Positions 8,433 to 17,776 of a DNA stretch of 44,754 nucleotides are shown piece by piece. The translations under genes and the position numbers were made by a program. This DNA comes from CBDIHP01 sp965279195 (GTDB taxonomy: Bacteria; Planctomycetota; Planctomycetia; Isosphaerales; Isosphaeraceae): assembly GCA_965279195.1 (NCBI GenBank), contig CBDIHP010000003.1:1-44754 (forward strand), written 5' to 3'. The notes beneath the pieces were generated by a model. The model saw nothing but the letters and a program-made list of their open reading frames with translations, did not search any database and was not told the origin of the DNA. Each line of letters starts with the position of its first letter. The first letter of the stretch is position 1.

Positions 8433-10283
8433 CTACGCCGTCGGGCCCTCGGCCTTCGACTTCCGGTACTCCTGCGCCATGTAATATCGCCCCATGTATT
8501 GATTGATGACGTTGCACAGCTCCGCCTGCGCGGCCTGGTCGGAGGGCATGGGCAGGGTGCGGGTGGCCTTGGGGGTGGATTTGGGCGTGATGGTCAGGAT
8601 CGGGCGGCCGAGGAAATCCTTCTCGGCCTTGATCGAGTGGATGTCTTCGAAGCCTAGCGGCGTCTCCCAGGTCGTGCTGATGATGCCGTCGATGTCCACC
8701 TGGCCGAGTTCCTGCTTGGGCAGGTCGAACTTCCTCGGCGGGAAGTGCGACTCGACGAACGCCCGCTGCTCGTCGGTCTCGGGCACCGTGCGACAGGCGA
8801 GGATCAGCTCGTGGTTCTGCTTGAACCGGGCCTGGTAGGCGTCCCACTGGCGGGACTCGATCTCCTCCACGCCGTCGATCTTGCGGTACCACGCCTCGTC
8901 GGTCGGCTCGTCGAGCGCCTCGCGGAGGAACTCGGGCGAGGGGGCCAGGCCCAGCGCCTCGATCCGCTGGCCCAGCGGCGGGTGGCTGTCGAACGGGTGC
9001 GTGGTCGTCGATTCGAGGAGGGTCCTGCCTTCGTGGTAGTGCGCGGCGAAGTCGTCGAAGCCCGTCTTCAACCTGCCCGCCAGGTCCGAGTCGGTCTCGT
9101 TCGACTCGATGATCTCGTTCTCGGTCTTGTTGTGGTACTCGTCGTAGGCGGTGATCCGCACCAGCGCCGCGGCGAGGTCCACGGGCGCGACGATCTCGGC
9201 CGCGATCCGGTCGGCCCGGAACTCCCTGACCCGCGACTGCGCCTGGATCGACGCCTCGAACAGCATCCGGAAGAGGAGCGACACGTAGAACACCGGCAGG
9301 CTGATCGGGTTGTCGCTCAGGGCCTTCAAATAATGATAGTAACGCGCCAGCAAAGGCGAGATCTTCTTGCTGTAGTACGTGTCCTGGCCGCTGAAGTGGG
9401 CCATCTCGTGCGCCAGCACGGCCGAGGCCTCCCCCTCGGGCATGATCCGCAGGAGCGACAGGCTCACGAACAGCGTCCGGCCGCCGTAGGCCGCCTCGGG
9501 CGTGCGCAGGGGGTTCTCGGTCACGAAGAACTGGGCGTCGATGCCCGCGACGATCTGGGCGGGCGGGGCCGTGCCCACGGCCTCGCAGAGCCGGTCGACG
9601 TCCGCCCAGAACTTCGGCGCGGCCGAGCGGTCCAGCGCCACGCCCTCGACGCCGAAGGTCATGTCGATCCGCTTGAAGATCGCCTTCAGGATGGCCGCGA
9701 CGGCGCACAGCGCCAGCAGGCCGACGATCACGATCAGCTTGACGTAGTAGCGATTGGTGAACAGCGCCGTCACCCAGAACGACAGGGCCACGGCCATCGA
9801 CGCCTGGGCGATCACCTGGAGCGACGCGAAGACCCGCAAGGAGTGCCAGCCCGCCAGCAGGCTGAGGTACTGCGCCCGCTGCGACGCCCGCGAGAGCAGC
9901 ACGCAGACCGCCAGGAACACCGGCAACGCCACCCCGGTGACGATGCAGAACAGGGCCCCCCGGATCATCCAGCGGAACGTGGCGTAGTGGAATTTCAGGT
10001 CGCCCGGCAACCCCTCCGCGAACCTCTGCGCGATCGGGTCGTCGGAGGCGAGCATCCGCGAGACCTTGAGCTTCTGGGCGAACTCCATCGCCTTCGGCCG
10101 GTCGGCCGCCGGGATGTCGGTGTCGCCCTGGATCTCGGCGACGAACCCCTGGATGAACTTATCATCGAACGTCGTCTCGGCGTGCCGGAAGAAGAACAGC
10201 GACGCCACCGGGATCGCGAAGATCCAGAACGCCGGCACGACGTACGACTTCCCGAACCCGATCTTGCCGAGATCCTTGAGCAT
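8433..10283 (-). CDS. M48-family membrane zinc metalloprotease
   Basis: 616 residues. The catalytic zinc motif HEMAH (HExxH) is at residues 292-296 (LAHEMAHFSGQDTYYSKK). A downstream REFRADRIAAE segment near residue 353 supplies the expected third zinc ligand, as in HtpX/Ste24 proteases. Membrane helices are visible near the N-terminus (SYVVPAFWIFAIPVASLFFF), in a block around residues 105-200 and possibly beside the active site. The N-terminal insertion between the first and second helices and the long C-terminal region (from about 390) are not typical HtpX and may be extracytoplasmic. Start ATG 10283 with GGAG upstream. Likely role is turnover or quality control of membrane proteins; the substrate is unknown. 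The RTX gene lies upstream on the same strand, with a 172-base gap. Confidence 0.85.
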   Translation of the reverse strand: MLKDLGKIGFGKSYVVPAFWIFAIPVASLFFFRHAETTFDDKFIQGFVAEIQGDTDIPAADRPKAMEFAQKLKVSRMLASDDPIAQRFAEGLPGDLKFHYATFRWMIRGALFCIVTGVALPVFLAVCVLLSRASQRAQYLSLLAGWHSLRVFASLQVIAQASMAVALSFWVTALFTNRYYVKLIVIVGLLALCAVAAILKAIFKRIDMTFGVEGVALDRSAAPKFWADVDRLCEAVGTAPPAQIVAGIDAQFFVTENPLRTPEAAYGGRTLFVSLSLLRIMPEGEASAVLAHEMAHFSGQDTYYSKKISPLLARYYHYLKALSDNPISLPVFYVSLLFRMLFEASIQAQSRVREFRADRIAAEIVAPVDLAAALVRITAYDEYHNKTENEIIESNETDSDLAGRLKTGFDDFAAHYHEGRTLLESTTTHPFDSHPPLGQRIEALGLAPSPEFLREALDEPTDEAWYRKIDGVEEIESRQWDAYQARFKQNHELILACRTVPETDEQRAFVESHFPPRKFDLPKQELGQVDIDGIISTTWETPLGFEDIHSIKAEKDFLGRPILTITPKSTPKATRTLPMPSDQAAQAELCNVINQYMGRYYMAQEYRKSKAEGPTA

Positions 10284-10455
10284 CGACGCGCTCCGCGACG
10301 GTCCCCGCCGGGTCCGGCGGGCGCAGGGGGATTGGGGCCGGGCATCGTCGACCGGCGGGTCGAATTGGCCCCGGCCCGACCCATCCGGGGATCGGGCCGG
10401 GGCGCGGGACCGTCATTAGATCGGGCCCGTACCACCCCTGCAATGAAGGAATCCA

Positions 10456-13400
10456 TCAATCGTCGTCGTCGCGGCCGCTGAGGTAGACGACCACCTGGCC
10501 GGGGTCGCGGCGGCTGTCGGTCCTGTCCTTCCGGCCGACGAAGTAGAGGTCGCGGCCGGTGCCGCCGGTCAGGATGTTGGCGGCCCCGTCGTCGAAGACG
10601 GTCGCGGCGATCCCCAGGCCGTTGCACGACGGCACCAGCACGTAAGGGCCGTTCGCCCAGTCCACGCCCGGCGTATGGATCCCCTGGATGTTGTTCGCCC
10701 GCTGGGTGTACGTCCGGGCGGACGACCATTCGTTCGAGATGGCCAGCAGCGCCGCGTCCGTCGCGTCGTAGGAGGTCGTGCCGCCGATCAGGATGTCGTC
10801 GGCCCCGTTGCCGTTGACCGAGTCGGCCCCGAGCCCGCCGATCAGCAGGTCGTTGGACGCCCCGCCGGTCAGCGTGTCGCAGCCGGCGCCGCCGACCAGG
10901 ACCACCGGGCCCGAGAAGGCCGAGGCGTTCAGGGTGTCGTTGCCCTCCCCGCCCCGGAGCAACGCCCGGTCGATCGAGAGCAGCGTGTCGACCCCCTCGG
11001 CGTTGATCGAGAGCGAGGCGTTCGACAGGGTCATCGCCGCGGGCGCGGTGCCGGTGCGGGACTCGATGAGGGTGTCGTACCCCGCGCCGCCGTCGACCTG
11101 GTCGGCCCCCGTGCCGCCGGTCATGGTGTCGTCGCCGCCGTTGCCCTTGAGGGTGTCGTTGCCGTCGCCGCCGACGAGGGTATCGCCGGCGTCGGTGCGG
11201 TCGCCCGAGGCGATCCGGTAGGCGAAGAGTTCGTAGTGGCCGGTGGCCGTCCCGCTGAAGGCGGCGACCTTGACGTAGAAGGTGCCGGCGCTGGCGAAGG
11301 TCACGTCCACGAGCGCGGAGTCGGTCGTCTCGACGCCGTCGTCATTGACGGCCCCGGCGGCGTTGCCGTAGTAGGGGATGGGGTTCCCCTGGGCGTCGAG
11401 CACGCTCAGGACCGAGTCGAACGTGTTCGAGCCCCAGCCGCGTGCGGCGGCGATGGCCTTCGAGAAGACCTCGAACGTCATCACGTCGCCGGCCCTGACG
11501 GTGATCGCGTAGACGTCGGACTCGCCGGCGGCCGAGATCGAGGCGTTGGCCACGTGGACGACGCTGCCCGTGAGGTCCTTGCCGACGTTGACGCCGGCCT
11601 TGAGGGTGTTCGGCACGACGAGCGAGGTCGTGGTCAGCGGCTGGGCGGTCGCGACGTTGCCGTGGGGCGTCGCGGCTTCGGGGGTGGCGGCGATGCCGCT
11701 GCGGGCGTAGGCCAGCTTGAGCGCCTCCCGCTCGCCGAAGAACGGGTTCTGGGCGGTCAGCCCGGGGCTGATGCCGGTCGAGGCGGGGGAGCCCATCAGG
11801 TGGAACGGGGTCTCGACGGCCCCCTCCGCCGGGGGCGAGGGGAGGTAGGTCGTGGGCAGGAAGTACCCGCCGGTGCCGGGGATGCCCCAGGAGTCGGGGT
11901 GCTTGAGGCCCGAGAGGTGGCCGAGTTCGTGCGAGGCCAGGCCGACGGTGAGCGAGACCACCGCCGCGCCGTCGGTCGAGGGCACGCCGGCGGGGATGTC
12001 CAGCAGGAGCGCGGCGGCGATGTAGACCGAGCCGCCGAGGTTGCGGTTGCCGAAGTCCACCTCGCTGGCGTTGGCCGGCACCGGCCGGGGCAGGGTGGGG
12101 TCGGAGACGTTGAAGTAGATCGTGGCGTAGTCGCCCGAGGCGGGGCGGGTCAGGCGGACGTCGTAGCCGAACGGGGCGTAGTTGGCCGCGATCCCCGCGC
12201 GGATGGCCTCCTGCTGGGCGGCCGAGTAGGCGTAGCCGGAGGTGCTGGTGAAGTCGAGGTAGACGACCTGGGCCGGGGCCGTCCACTGGGCGGGGGTGAT
12301 GGCCGTCCCGCGCTCGTCGAGCGGGGCCGATCCGAGGATCGCATTGTCCCGGGCGTTGCCGATCAGGGTGTCGGCGAACCGGGTGCCGGTGACGTTCTCG
12401 ATGCCGGTCGAGGACGAGAGGGTCAAGGTCAGCCCGGCGGCGATGGCCTGGGCGGCGGTGGAGGCGAGGTTGACGGCGACGGCCGAGGCCAGCCCCGAGA
12501 AATCGAGGCTGTCGGTGTCGACGCTCGCATCCTCGACGATGGTCACCGAGCCCGCGAGATTGCCGCCGAAGGCGTAGGTGTCGTCGCCCGACCCGCCCGT
12601 CAGGGTCGTGGCGCCGGGTCCGACGACGATGAGGTCGCTGCCCGTGCCGGCGTCGACCGACTGCGAGCCGCCCGCGAGCCCGTAGAAGGTGTCGTTGCCG
12701 TCGCCGAGGCTGGCGGCGGAGGTCCGGGTGCCGGCCGAATAGTCGTAGAACGTGTCATTGCCCGCGCCGGTGTCCACCGAGGTGGACGTGGTGCGGGTGC
12801 TGAAGTCGTAGAAGGTGTCGTTGCCGTCGCCGGTGGCCACCGTCTTGGGGGTCGAGCCGGTGGAGAAGTCGTAGAAGGTGTCGTTGCCCGCTCCCGTGCC
12901 GACGGTGCCCCCGGCGTTGCCGTAGTCGTAGAACGTGTCATTGCCCGCGCCGGTGTCCACGGTCTTGCCGCCGGCGGAGGTGTTGTAGTCGTAGAAGGTG
13001 TCGTTGCCGGCCCCGGTGCCGACCGAGCCGCCGGCGTTGCCGTAGTCGTAGAATGTGTCGTTGCCGTCGCCGGTGTCGACCGTCTTGGACCCGCCGGCGG
13101 AGTAGTCGTAGAATGTGTCGTTGCCGGCGCCCGTGCCGACGGTGCCCCCGGCGTTGCCGTAGTCGTAGAACGTGTCGTCGCCGGCGCCCGTGTCGACGGA
13201 CTTGCCGAGGGCGCCGGTGTTGTAGTCGTAGAAGGTGTCGTTGCCCGCGCCGGTGGAGACGGAACCGCCGACGGACCCATAATCATAGAAGGTGTCGTTG
13301 CCGTCTCCGGTGTCCACGGTCTTGGGGGTGGCGCCGGTGTTGTAGTCGTAGAAGGTGTCGTTGCCGCTGCCGGTCCCGACCGAGCCGCCGGACGAGCCGT

Positions 13401-14748
13401 AGTCGTAGAAGGTGTCGTTGCCCGCGCCGGTGTCGACGGTCTTGGTGCCGGTGGAGGTGGAGTAGTCGTAGAAGGTGTCGTTGCCGTCGCCGCTGCTGAC
13501 GGACTTGGTGGCGGCGGAGGTGGAGTAGTCGTAGAAGGTGTCGTTGCCGCCGCCGGAGGTGACCGTCTTGGGGGTGCTGCCGGTGGAGCGGTCGACGAAG
13601 GTGTTGTTGCCCGCGCCGAGGTCGAAGGTGCCGCCGCCGGTGCTGTTGTCGGTGATGGAGTCGTCGCCGGCGCCCGCGGCGATGTTGTCGGGCCCGCCGC
13701 CGCCGTCGAGGGCGGTGCTGCCGGTGAAGGCCGAGGTGTTGAAGACGTTGGCCGACGCCCCGCCGGTGAGCCGGGCCGACTCGACCGAGGACAGGGTGTC
13801 GGTCCCCAGCCCGACCAGGCTGGTATTGGTCAGGGTGAAATTGACGTCGCCGACCTCGACGACCGTGTCGACCCCGTCGCCGCCGTTGATGGCGTCGTTG
13901 CCGAGCCCGCCTTGCATCGAGTCGTTGCCGGCGTCGCCGTTGAGGGTGTCGACGCCGTTGTTGCCGATCAGGGTGTCGTTGCCGTCGCCGCCGTTGAGCG
14001 TGTCCTTGCCGTTGGCGCCGACGAGCAGGTCATCCCCCGCGCCGCCGTGGATCGTTCCGCCGCTGTTGCCGCCGGTGAGGATGTCGTTGGACGGCCCGCC
14101 GTAGAGGGTGTCGACGCCGTTGCCGCCGGTCAGCTTGACCGGGCCGGAGAAGTTGCGGGCGTCGAGGACGTTGTTGCCGCTGCCGTCGGCGAACGAGAAC
14201 TTCTCCAGGCCCGAGAGGTAGACCTTGCCGGTGTCGCAGCCGTTGAACAGCGAGTTGCCCAGGGTGAAGCTCTCGCCCGACCCCTTGATGATCAGCCGGT
14301 CGCCATTGGCGCCGTCGAACGTCTCGCCGGCGGCCAGGGCCGTGCTCGAACCGGCGTTGAAGGTGATCCCCGCGCACGGGTCGACCTCGCCGGCGGAGTG
14401 GTCGAGGGTCAGGGTGTCGTTGCCGTTGCCGAGCGAGACGTTGATCGAATAGACCGAGCCGATCCGGAACGACGACGGGCTCGTGCCGCCGGCCGTCCGG
14501 AAGGTCGTCGTGGCCGCGCCGCCGTTCAGGGTGTACTGGACGTACCCCGAGCTGAGCTTGAGCTGGAGGGTGTCCGAGCCGCCCGGGTCGGTGGCGGAGG
14601 TGGTCTCCTGGAAGTTCAGGATGGTCCGGCAGTAGGAGTCGAGCGAGTAGAAGACGTTGACCGCCAGGAGGTCGCGGCGCTCCATCGCCTCGATCGCGGG
14701 GCGTGCCGACCGGCGCGGCTTCCGTCCGATTCCCTTACGTCGCAACAT
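10456..14748 (-). CDS. Giant RTX-repeat secreted protein with metzincin-type protease site
   Basis: 1430 residues. The N-terminus is basic with AIEAMERRDLLAV, an LEPR-XLL-like planctomycete motif. RTX Ca-binding repeats (GGDGNDTLIGNNG type) occur at about residues 200-330. Then come 15 tandem GNDTFYDY-type units (DNA about 12676-13560). A compact domain around 810-1010 carries HELGHLSGLKH, the HExxHxxGxxH zinc motif of metzincins, near residue 937, with FHLMGSP as a likely Met-turn. A PPC-like beta domain (DVYAITVRAGDVMTFEVF) follows, then more RTX repeats and a C-terminal module shared with the protein at 38770-42363. ATG 14748 has GAGAGGGG upstream. Probably exported and folded by calcium outside the cell; protease activity is predicted, not shown. 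Confidence 0.85.
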   Translation of the reverse strand: MLRRKGIGRKPRRSARPAIEAMERRDLLAVNVFYSLDSYCRTILNFQETTSATDPGGSDTLQLKLSSGYVQYTLNGGAATTTFRTAGGTSPSSFRIGSVYSINVSLGNGNDTLTLDHSAGEVDPCAGITFNAGSSTALAAGETFDGANGDRLIIKGSGESFTLGNSLFNGCDTGKVYLSGLEKFSFADGSGNNVLDARNFSGPVKLTGGNGVDTLYGGPSNDILTGGNSGGTIHGGAGDDLLVGANGKDTLNGGDGNDTLIGNNGVDTLNGDAGNDSMQGGLGNDAINGGDGVDTVVEVGDVNFTLTNTSLVGLGTDTLSSVESARLTGGASANVFNTSAFTGSTALDGGGGPDNIAAGAGDDSITDNSTGGGTFDLGAGNNTFVDRSTGSTPKTVTSGGGNDTFYDYSTSAATKSVSSGDGNDTFYDYSTSTGTKTVDTGAGNDTFYDYGSSGGSVGTGSGNDTFYDYNTGATPKTVDTGDGNDTFYDYGSVGGSVSTGAGNDTFYDYNTGALGKSVDTGAGDDTFYDYGNAGGTVGTGAGNDTFYDYSAGGSKTVDTGDGNDTFYDYGNAGGSVGTGAGNDTFYDYNTSAGGKTVDTGAGNDTFYDYGNAGGTVGTGAGNDTFYDFSTGSTPKTVATGDGNDTFYDFSTRTTSTSVDTGAGNDTFYDYSAGTRTSAASLGDGNDTFYGLAGGSQSVDAGTGSDLIVVGPGATTLTGGSGDDTYAFGGNLAGSVTIVEDASVDTDSLDFSGLASAVAVNLASTAAQAIAAGLTLTLSSSTGIENVTGTRFADTLIGNARDNAILGSAPLDERGTAITPAQWTAPAQVVYLDFTSTSGYAYSAAQQEAIRAGIAANYAPFGYDVRLTRPASGDYATIYFNVSDPTLPRPVPANASEVDFGNRNLGGSVYIAAALLLDIPAGVPSTDGAAVVSLTVGLASHELGHLSGLKHPDSWGIPGTGGYFLPTTYLPSPPAEGAVETPFHLMGSPASTGISPGLTAQNPFFGEREALKLAYARSGIAATPEAATPHGNVATAQPLTTTSLVVPNTLKAGVNVGKDLTGSVVHVANASISAAGESDVYAITVRAGDVMTFEVFSKAIAAARGWGSNTFDSVLSVLDAQGNPIPYYGNAAGAVNDDGVETTDSALVDVTFASAGTFYVKVAAFSGTATGHYELFAYRIASGDRTDAGDTLVGGDGNDTLKGNGGDDTMTGGTGADQVDGGAGYDTLIESRTGTAPAAMTLSNASLSINAEGVDTLLSIDRALLRGGEGNDTLNASAFSGPVVLVGGAGCDTLTGGASNDLLIGGLGADSVNGNGADDILIGGTTSYDATDAALLAISNEWSSARTYTQRANNIQGIHTPGVDWANGPYVLVPSCNGLGIAATVFDDGAANILTGGTGRDLYFVGRKDRTDSRRDPGQVVVYLSGRDDDD
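12676..13560 (-). repeat. Tandem GNDTFYDY coding repeats (15 units)
   Basis: Fifteen units of alternating length, roughly 17 and 20 residues, each with [GA]GNDTFYD[YF]. The last diverges to FYGL. Alternate units carry YGNAGG-type and YNTG/YSTS-type linkers, so the true period is a two-unit pair. The DNA is near-identical between several units, suggesting expansion by recombination or slippage. Aromatic residues sit where ordinary RTX has a small or aliphatic residue. Confidence 0.85.
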
Positions 14749-15062
14749 CGCGGCCCCTCTCAAGGTGTGGCGGCAACTTCGTCCGGTCTCGATTGGAACC
14801 GTCCTGGCCCATCGCGCCCGCCTTCCCGGCCGGAGCGTCTCCGAAACTCGACACTACCAATGCGTGAAAACGCCAAAGCCCCTGCCAACGTTGCAGGATT
14901 TCAACAAAACCTAACGCGGCGAGACATCCCGCACAAGCGAATGCGCGGGGTACCCTTCGATTTGTCCGCCTGAAACCCTAACAGGCGTTGCAATTCCGAA
15001 ACGTGACGCCGGTTGTGAAGGATTTTTGCGGGAGCGGATGGTCATGCAGGCGGCGTCGCACC
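14749..15062. other. Gene-free upstream region of the RTX gene
   Basis: No gene seen. Both neighbours are on the minus strand, so this should hold the RTX promoter and the end of the dioxygenase transcript. A small hairpin CGCCTG-N9-CAGGCG sits at 14967-14987, too weak and without a T tract to be called a terminator. The region is less GC-rich than its surroundings. Confidence 0.45.
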
Positions 15063-15644
15063 CTACGCGAAGGCCCGCAGGGTGATCGAGATCCGCCGGC
15101 CCTTCCAGCGGGCGAAGCGGGGGACCTCGTGCTTCCATTCGAGGTTGGTGTCATACGGCACGACGAGCACGGTCCCGGCGGGGACGGGGGTGTCGACGGT
15201 GGCCTTCGTCTTGGGGTGCGAGAACCGGAAGATCCGCTCCTCGCCCAGCGAGATCGTCACGATCGGGGCGCCGTCGCACATGTCCTTCGTGCTGTCGTGG
15301 TGCGGGCCGATGTAGTGCCCCTGCTCGCCGTCGTACCAGTTCAGGAGCAAGCCGTTGAGCCTCGGGTCGACCTCCGACGCCGCCCAGTCGCGATACGGCT
15401 CCAGGATCCCCGGCACCGGCAACGCCGGATTGACCTGCCCCGTGTAGCGATAATCCCTCCCGAACGCCTGCTGCCAGCGCGGGGTCTTCACCAATTTCCC
15501 GACCATGAGGATCTCATGGAACCCCTCCGGATGCAGGCCCCAGAGCCGTTCGAACCCCTCATCCGACGGCATCAGCCCCTCCGGCAGCCTCGCGCTCCGG
15601 AACCCGTACCGATCGTCGAGCGAGTGTGAGGTCCAGGCGGTCAT
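15063..15644 (-). CDS. AlkB-like 2-oxoglutarate/Fe(II) dioxygenase
   Basis: 193 residues. The C-terminal half has the double-stranded beta-helix signature of the AlkB group: LLNWYDGEQGHYIGPHHD (HxD iron ligands H115 and D117), PIVTISLGEERIFRF, the distal His in WKHEVPRF (H172) and the 2-oxoglutarate/substrate arginines in RRISITLR (R184, R190). AlkB enzymes use iron, oxygen and 2-oxoglutarate to demethylate alkylated nucleic-acid bases, though some members act on other substrates. The N-terminal half is less typical. Start ATG 15644 with AAAGGGA upstream rather than an upstream start at 15755. DNA-repair specificity is inferred from the family only. Confidence 0.8.
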   Translation of the reverse strand: MTAWTSHSLDDRYGFRSARLPEGLMPSDEGFERLWGLHPEGFHEILMVGKLVKTPRWQQAFGRDYRYTGQVNPALPVPGILEPYRDWAASEVDPRLNGLLLNWYDGEQGHYIGPHHDSTKDMCDGAPIVTISLGEERIFRFSHPKTKATVDTPVPAGTVLVVPYDTNLEWKHEVPRFARWKGRRISITLRAFA

Positions 15645-15778
15645 CGTCACGTCCCTTTGCGGATGGGGCTCGTCATCGAGACAGTTCAGTCGCAGACACG
15701 AACCAGATGACCCTACTCTTCGCACCCTTCGAGGGGGCGTAGACCCGGCCTTCAAGCCCCGAACCTGGTGCCGTCAGG

Positions 15779-16366
15779 TTACCCCGGCCAGGCCAGCAGG
15801 GCGAGGTCGGCGGCGCGTCGGAGTTCGTCGGGGTAGGCGCCGCCGGCGGCCTCGACGGCCAGGCCGTGCATCACGGTCGCGAGGTAGCGGGCCAGGGCGG
15901 TGCAGTCGGCCGAGGGGGGGAGGTCCCCCTCGCTCGCGGCCCGTTCGAGGCGGTCCCGGATCGCGGCGACCGAGCGCTCGCGGCCCGCGGCCAGCTCCTG
16001 GCGGATCGGGTCCGCCTCGGCGCCGCAGGTCAACGCGGCCTGGACCATCAGGCAGCCGCCGGGGTAATCCGGGTCGTTCAGGAGGTCGAGGATCCCCCGC
16101 AACAGCCGCTCGGCCACCCCCCGCGCGGTCGGCTCGGAGAGCGACTTGCCGACGAAGCCCATCGGGCCGGTGTGGTAGCGGTCGAGCGCCTTGCGGAAGA
16201 GCTGCTCCTTGTTGCCGAACGCCGCGTACAGGCTCGGCCGGTTGATCCCCATCGCCGCCGTCAGCTCGTCCAGCGTCGCACCCTCGTACCCCCGCCGCCA
16301 GAACACCTCCATCGCGCGTCGGAGGGCCTCGTCCGCGTCGAACTGTCGCACCCGGCCCGGCGGCAT
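15779..16366 (-). CDS. TetR-family transcriptional repressor
   Basis: 195 residues. The N-terminal helix-turn-helix is classic TetR: FDADEALRRAMEVFWRRGYE, GATLDELTAAMGINRPSLY, AAFGNKEQLFRKALDRY (about residues 9-62). The C-terminal ligand domain (GGCLMVQAALTCGAE, then an Ala/Leu-rich helical end) resembles the YxaF/LmrA/AcrR-like branch. ATG 16366 is preceded by GGGAGGT. It is divergent from the alcohol dehydrogenase gene, with a perfect palindrome between them, so it most likely represses itself and that gene and is released by a small electrophile or alcohol-type ligand. The ligand is unknown. Confidence 0.88.
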   Translation of the reverse strand: MPPGRVRQFDADEALRRAMEVFWRRGYEGATLDELTAAMGINRPSLYAAFGNKEQLFRKALDRYHTGPMGFVGKSLSEPTARGVAERLLRGILDLLNDPDYPGGCLMVQAALTCGAEADPIRQELAAGRERSVAAIRDRLERAASEGDLPPSADCTALARYLATVMHGLAVEAAGGAYPDELRRAADLALLAWPG

Positions 16367-16427
16367 GGCTGACCTCCCGATCCCCCTCCGCCCCTTGCCT
16401 TCTCGCAGACCCATCCCTATCGTTATC

Positions 16428-16441
16428 GTACCACATGGTAC
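16428..16441. promoter_or_regulatory. Palindromic operator GTACCA-N2-TGGTAC for the TetR regulator
   Basis: Perfect 6-bp arms with a two-base spacer, 62 bases upstream of the tetR start and about 186 bases upstream of the dehydrogenase start. It lies in a short AT-richer patch (TATCGTTATCGTACC). Size and symmetry fit a TetR-family dimer site. Binding is inferred from position only. Confidence 0.55.
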
Positions 16442-16626
16442 ACAAAATGCCCAGGGCGGTTTGCCCGGGGGATCCCCGGCGGTTGGGCCCGGGGGTGCCA
16501 GGTGCAAGAGGGATGCCGCGCGGAACGGGTTTCGCACGCGGATGCCCGCCGGCGTCGCCGGGGCAACGTACGGAGCCCGGATCTCCGCCCCGCGACGGGC
16601 ATCCCCTGGTTCATCGAGGAATGCGT

Positions 16627-17637
16627 ATGTCCATGATCGATGCGTGGGTCGCCCGCTCGGCGGGGGCCGATCTCGTCCGCGAGCAGGTCGACCTGGGTCC
16701 GCTGGGCGACGAGGAGGTGGAGGTGGAGGTCGAGAACTGCGGGCTCTGCCACTCCGACCTCTCGGTCCGCGACAATGACTGGGGCATCTCGTCGTACCCC
16801 GCCGTGCTGGGGCACGAGGCGATCGGGCGGGTCGCCGCCGTCGGGCGTCTGACGCGCGGGGTGAGCGTCGGGCAGCGCGTGGGCGTGGGCTGGAACTCCG
16901 CCAGTTGCATGCACTGCCGCGAATGCCTCTCGGGCGATCAGCACCTCTGCGCCGAGGCGCAGGCGACGATCGTCGGCCACCGGGGCGGGTTCGCCAGCCG
17001 GGTCCGGTCGCACTGGGCCTGGACGATCCCGATCCCCGAGGGGGTCGCGCCCGGCGAGGCCGGCCCGCTGCTCTGCGGCGGGATCACCGTGTTCAACCCG
17101 CTGGCGATGTACGCCACGCCGACCAGCCGGGTCGGCGTCGTGGGCATCGGCGGGCTCGGGCACATGGCGGTCAAGTTCGCCTCCGCTTACGGGTGCGACG
17201 TCACCGCGTTCACGTCCAGCCCGGGCAAGTTCGACGAGGCGCGGTCCTTCGGCGCCTCGCACGTGGTCGCCACCCGGGACTCGGCCGAGGTCCGCAAGCT
17301 CGACCGCAGCCTCGACCTGCTGCTGGTGACGGCGAACGCCCCGCTCGACTGGGAGGCGATGCTGTCGACCCTGGCGCCCCGGGGCCGCATGCACGTCGTG
17401 GGCGCGGTGCTGGAGCCGATCCCGGTGCCGATCTTCTCGCTGATCAACCGCCAGACGGCCCTCTCGGCCTCGCCCACCGGCTCGCCGGTCGACATCGCCA
17501 CCATGCTCGACTTCGCCGCCCGCCACGGCGTCGCGCCGACCACCGAGCATTTCCCCATGAGCCGGATCAACGACGCCTTCGCCCGCCTGCGCGAGGGCAA
17601 GGCCCGCTACCGGATCGTGCTCGACGCCGACTTCTGA
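16627..17637 (+). CDS. Zinc-dependent NAD(P) alcohol dehydrogenase (YahK/cinnamyl-ADH type)
   Basis: 336 residues, medium-chain dehydrogenase. The catalytic zinc site is CGLCHSD with GHEAIG. The structural zinc loop has the C-x2-C-x2-C-x7-C pattern in CMHCRECLSGDQHLC. The Rossmann motif is VVGIGGLGHMAVKFA. The pattern fits aldehyde reductases of the YahK/AdhC/cinnamyl alcohol dehydrogenase group, which usually reduce aldehydes with NADPH. Three in-frame ATGs lie at 16621, 16627 and 16633; 16627 has the best spacing from GAGGA at 16616-16620. Divergent from the TetR gene, so probably induced when that repressor is released. A strong hairpin follows. Confidence 0.9.
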   Translation: MSMIDAWVARSAGADLVREQVDLGPLGDEEVEVEVENCGLCHSDLSVRDNDWGISSYPAVLGHEAIGRVAAVGRLTRGVSVGQRVGVGWNSASCMHCRECLSGDQHLCAEAQATIVGHRGGFASRVRSHWAWTIPIPEGVAPGEAGPLLCGGITVFNPLAMYATPTSRVGVVGIGGLGHMAVKFASAYGCDVTAFTSSPGKFDEARSFGASHVVATRDSAEVRKLDRSLDLLLVTANAPLDWEAMLSTLAPRGRMHVVGAVLEPIPVPIFSLINRQTALSASPTGSPVDIATMLDFAARHGVAPTTEHFPMSRINDAFARLREGKARYRIVLDADF

Positions 17638-17648
17638 CCTCACCCGTG

Positions 17649-17676
17649 GCCGGGGTCCCGCCCTCGGGACCCCGGC
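17649..17676 (+). terminator. 12-bp perfect hairpin after the alcohol dehydrogenase
   Basis: GCCGGGGTCCCG and its exact inverse around a CCCT loop, starting 12 bases after the stop. Very stable but without a T tract, as is common in GC-rich planctomycetes. It suggests the dehydrogenase transcript ends before the peroxidase gene. Confidence 0.6.
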
Positions 17677-17776
17677 GCGCCGTCGGGCGCCCGCGACGGG
17701 GAATCCCAGTGGACGCCGCGCGGGCGAGGCGTTAAACAGGTGGGGTGATCCACATCGGAACATCCGGGAACGCCTC

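Noticed and set aside
10675..14973. A 1432-codon open frame antisense to the RTX gene
   Set aside because: Composition is Gly/Val/Arg/Ala repeats with no domain; it is the mirror of the RTX repeats in a GC-rich genome where long antisense frames are common.
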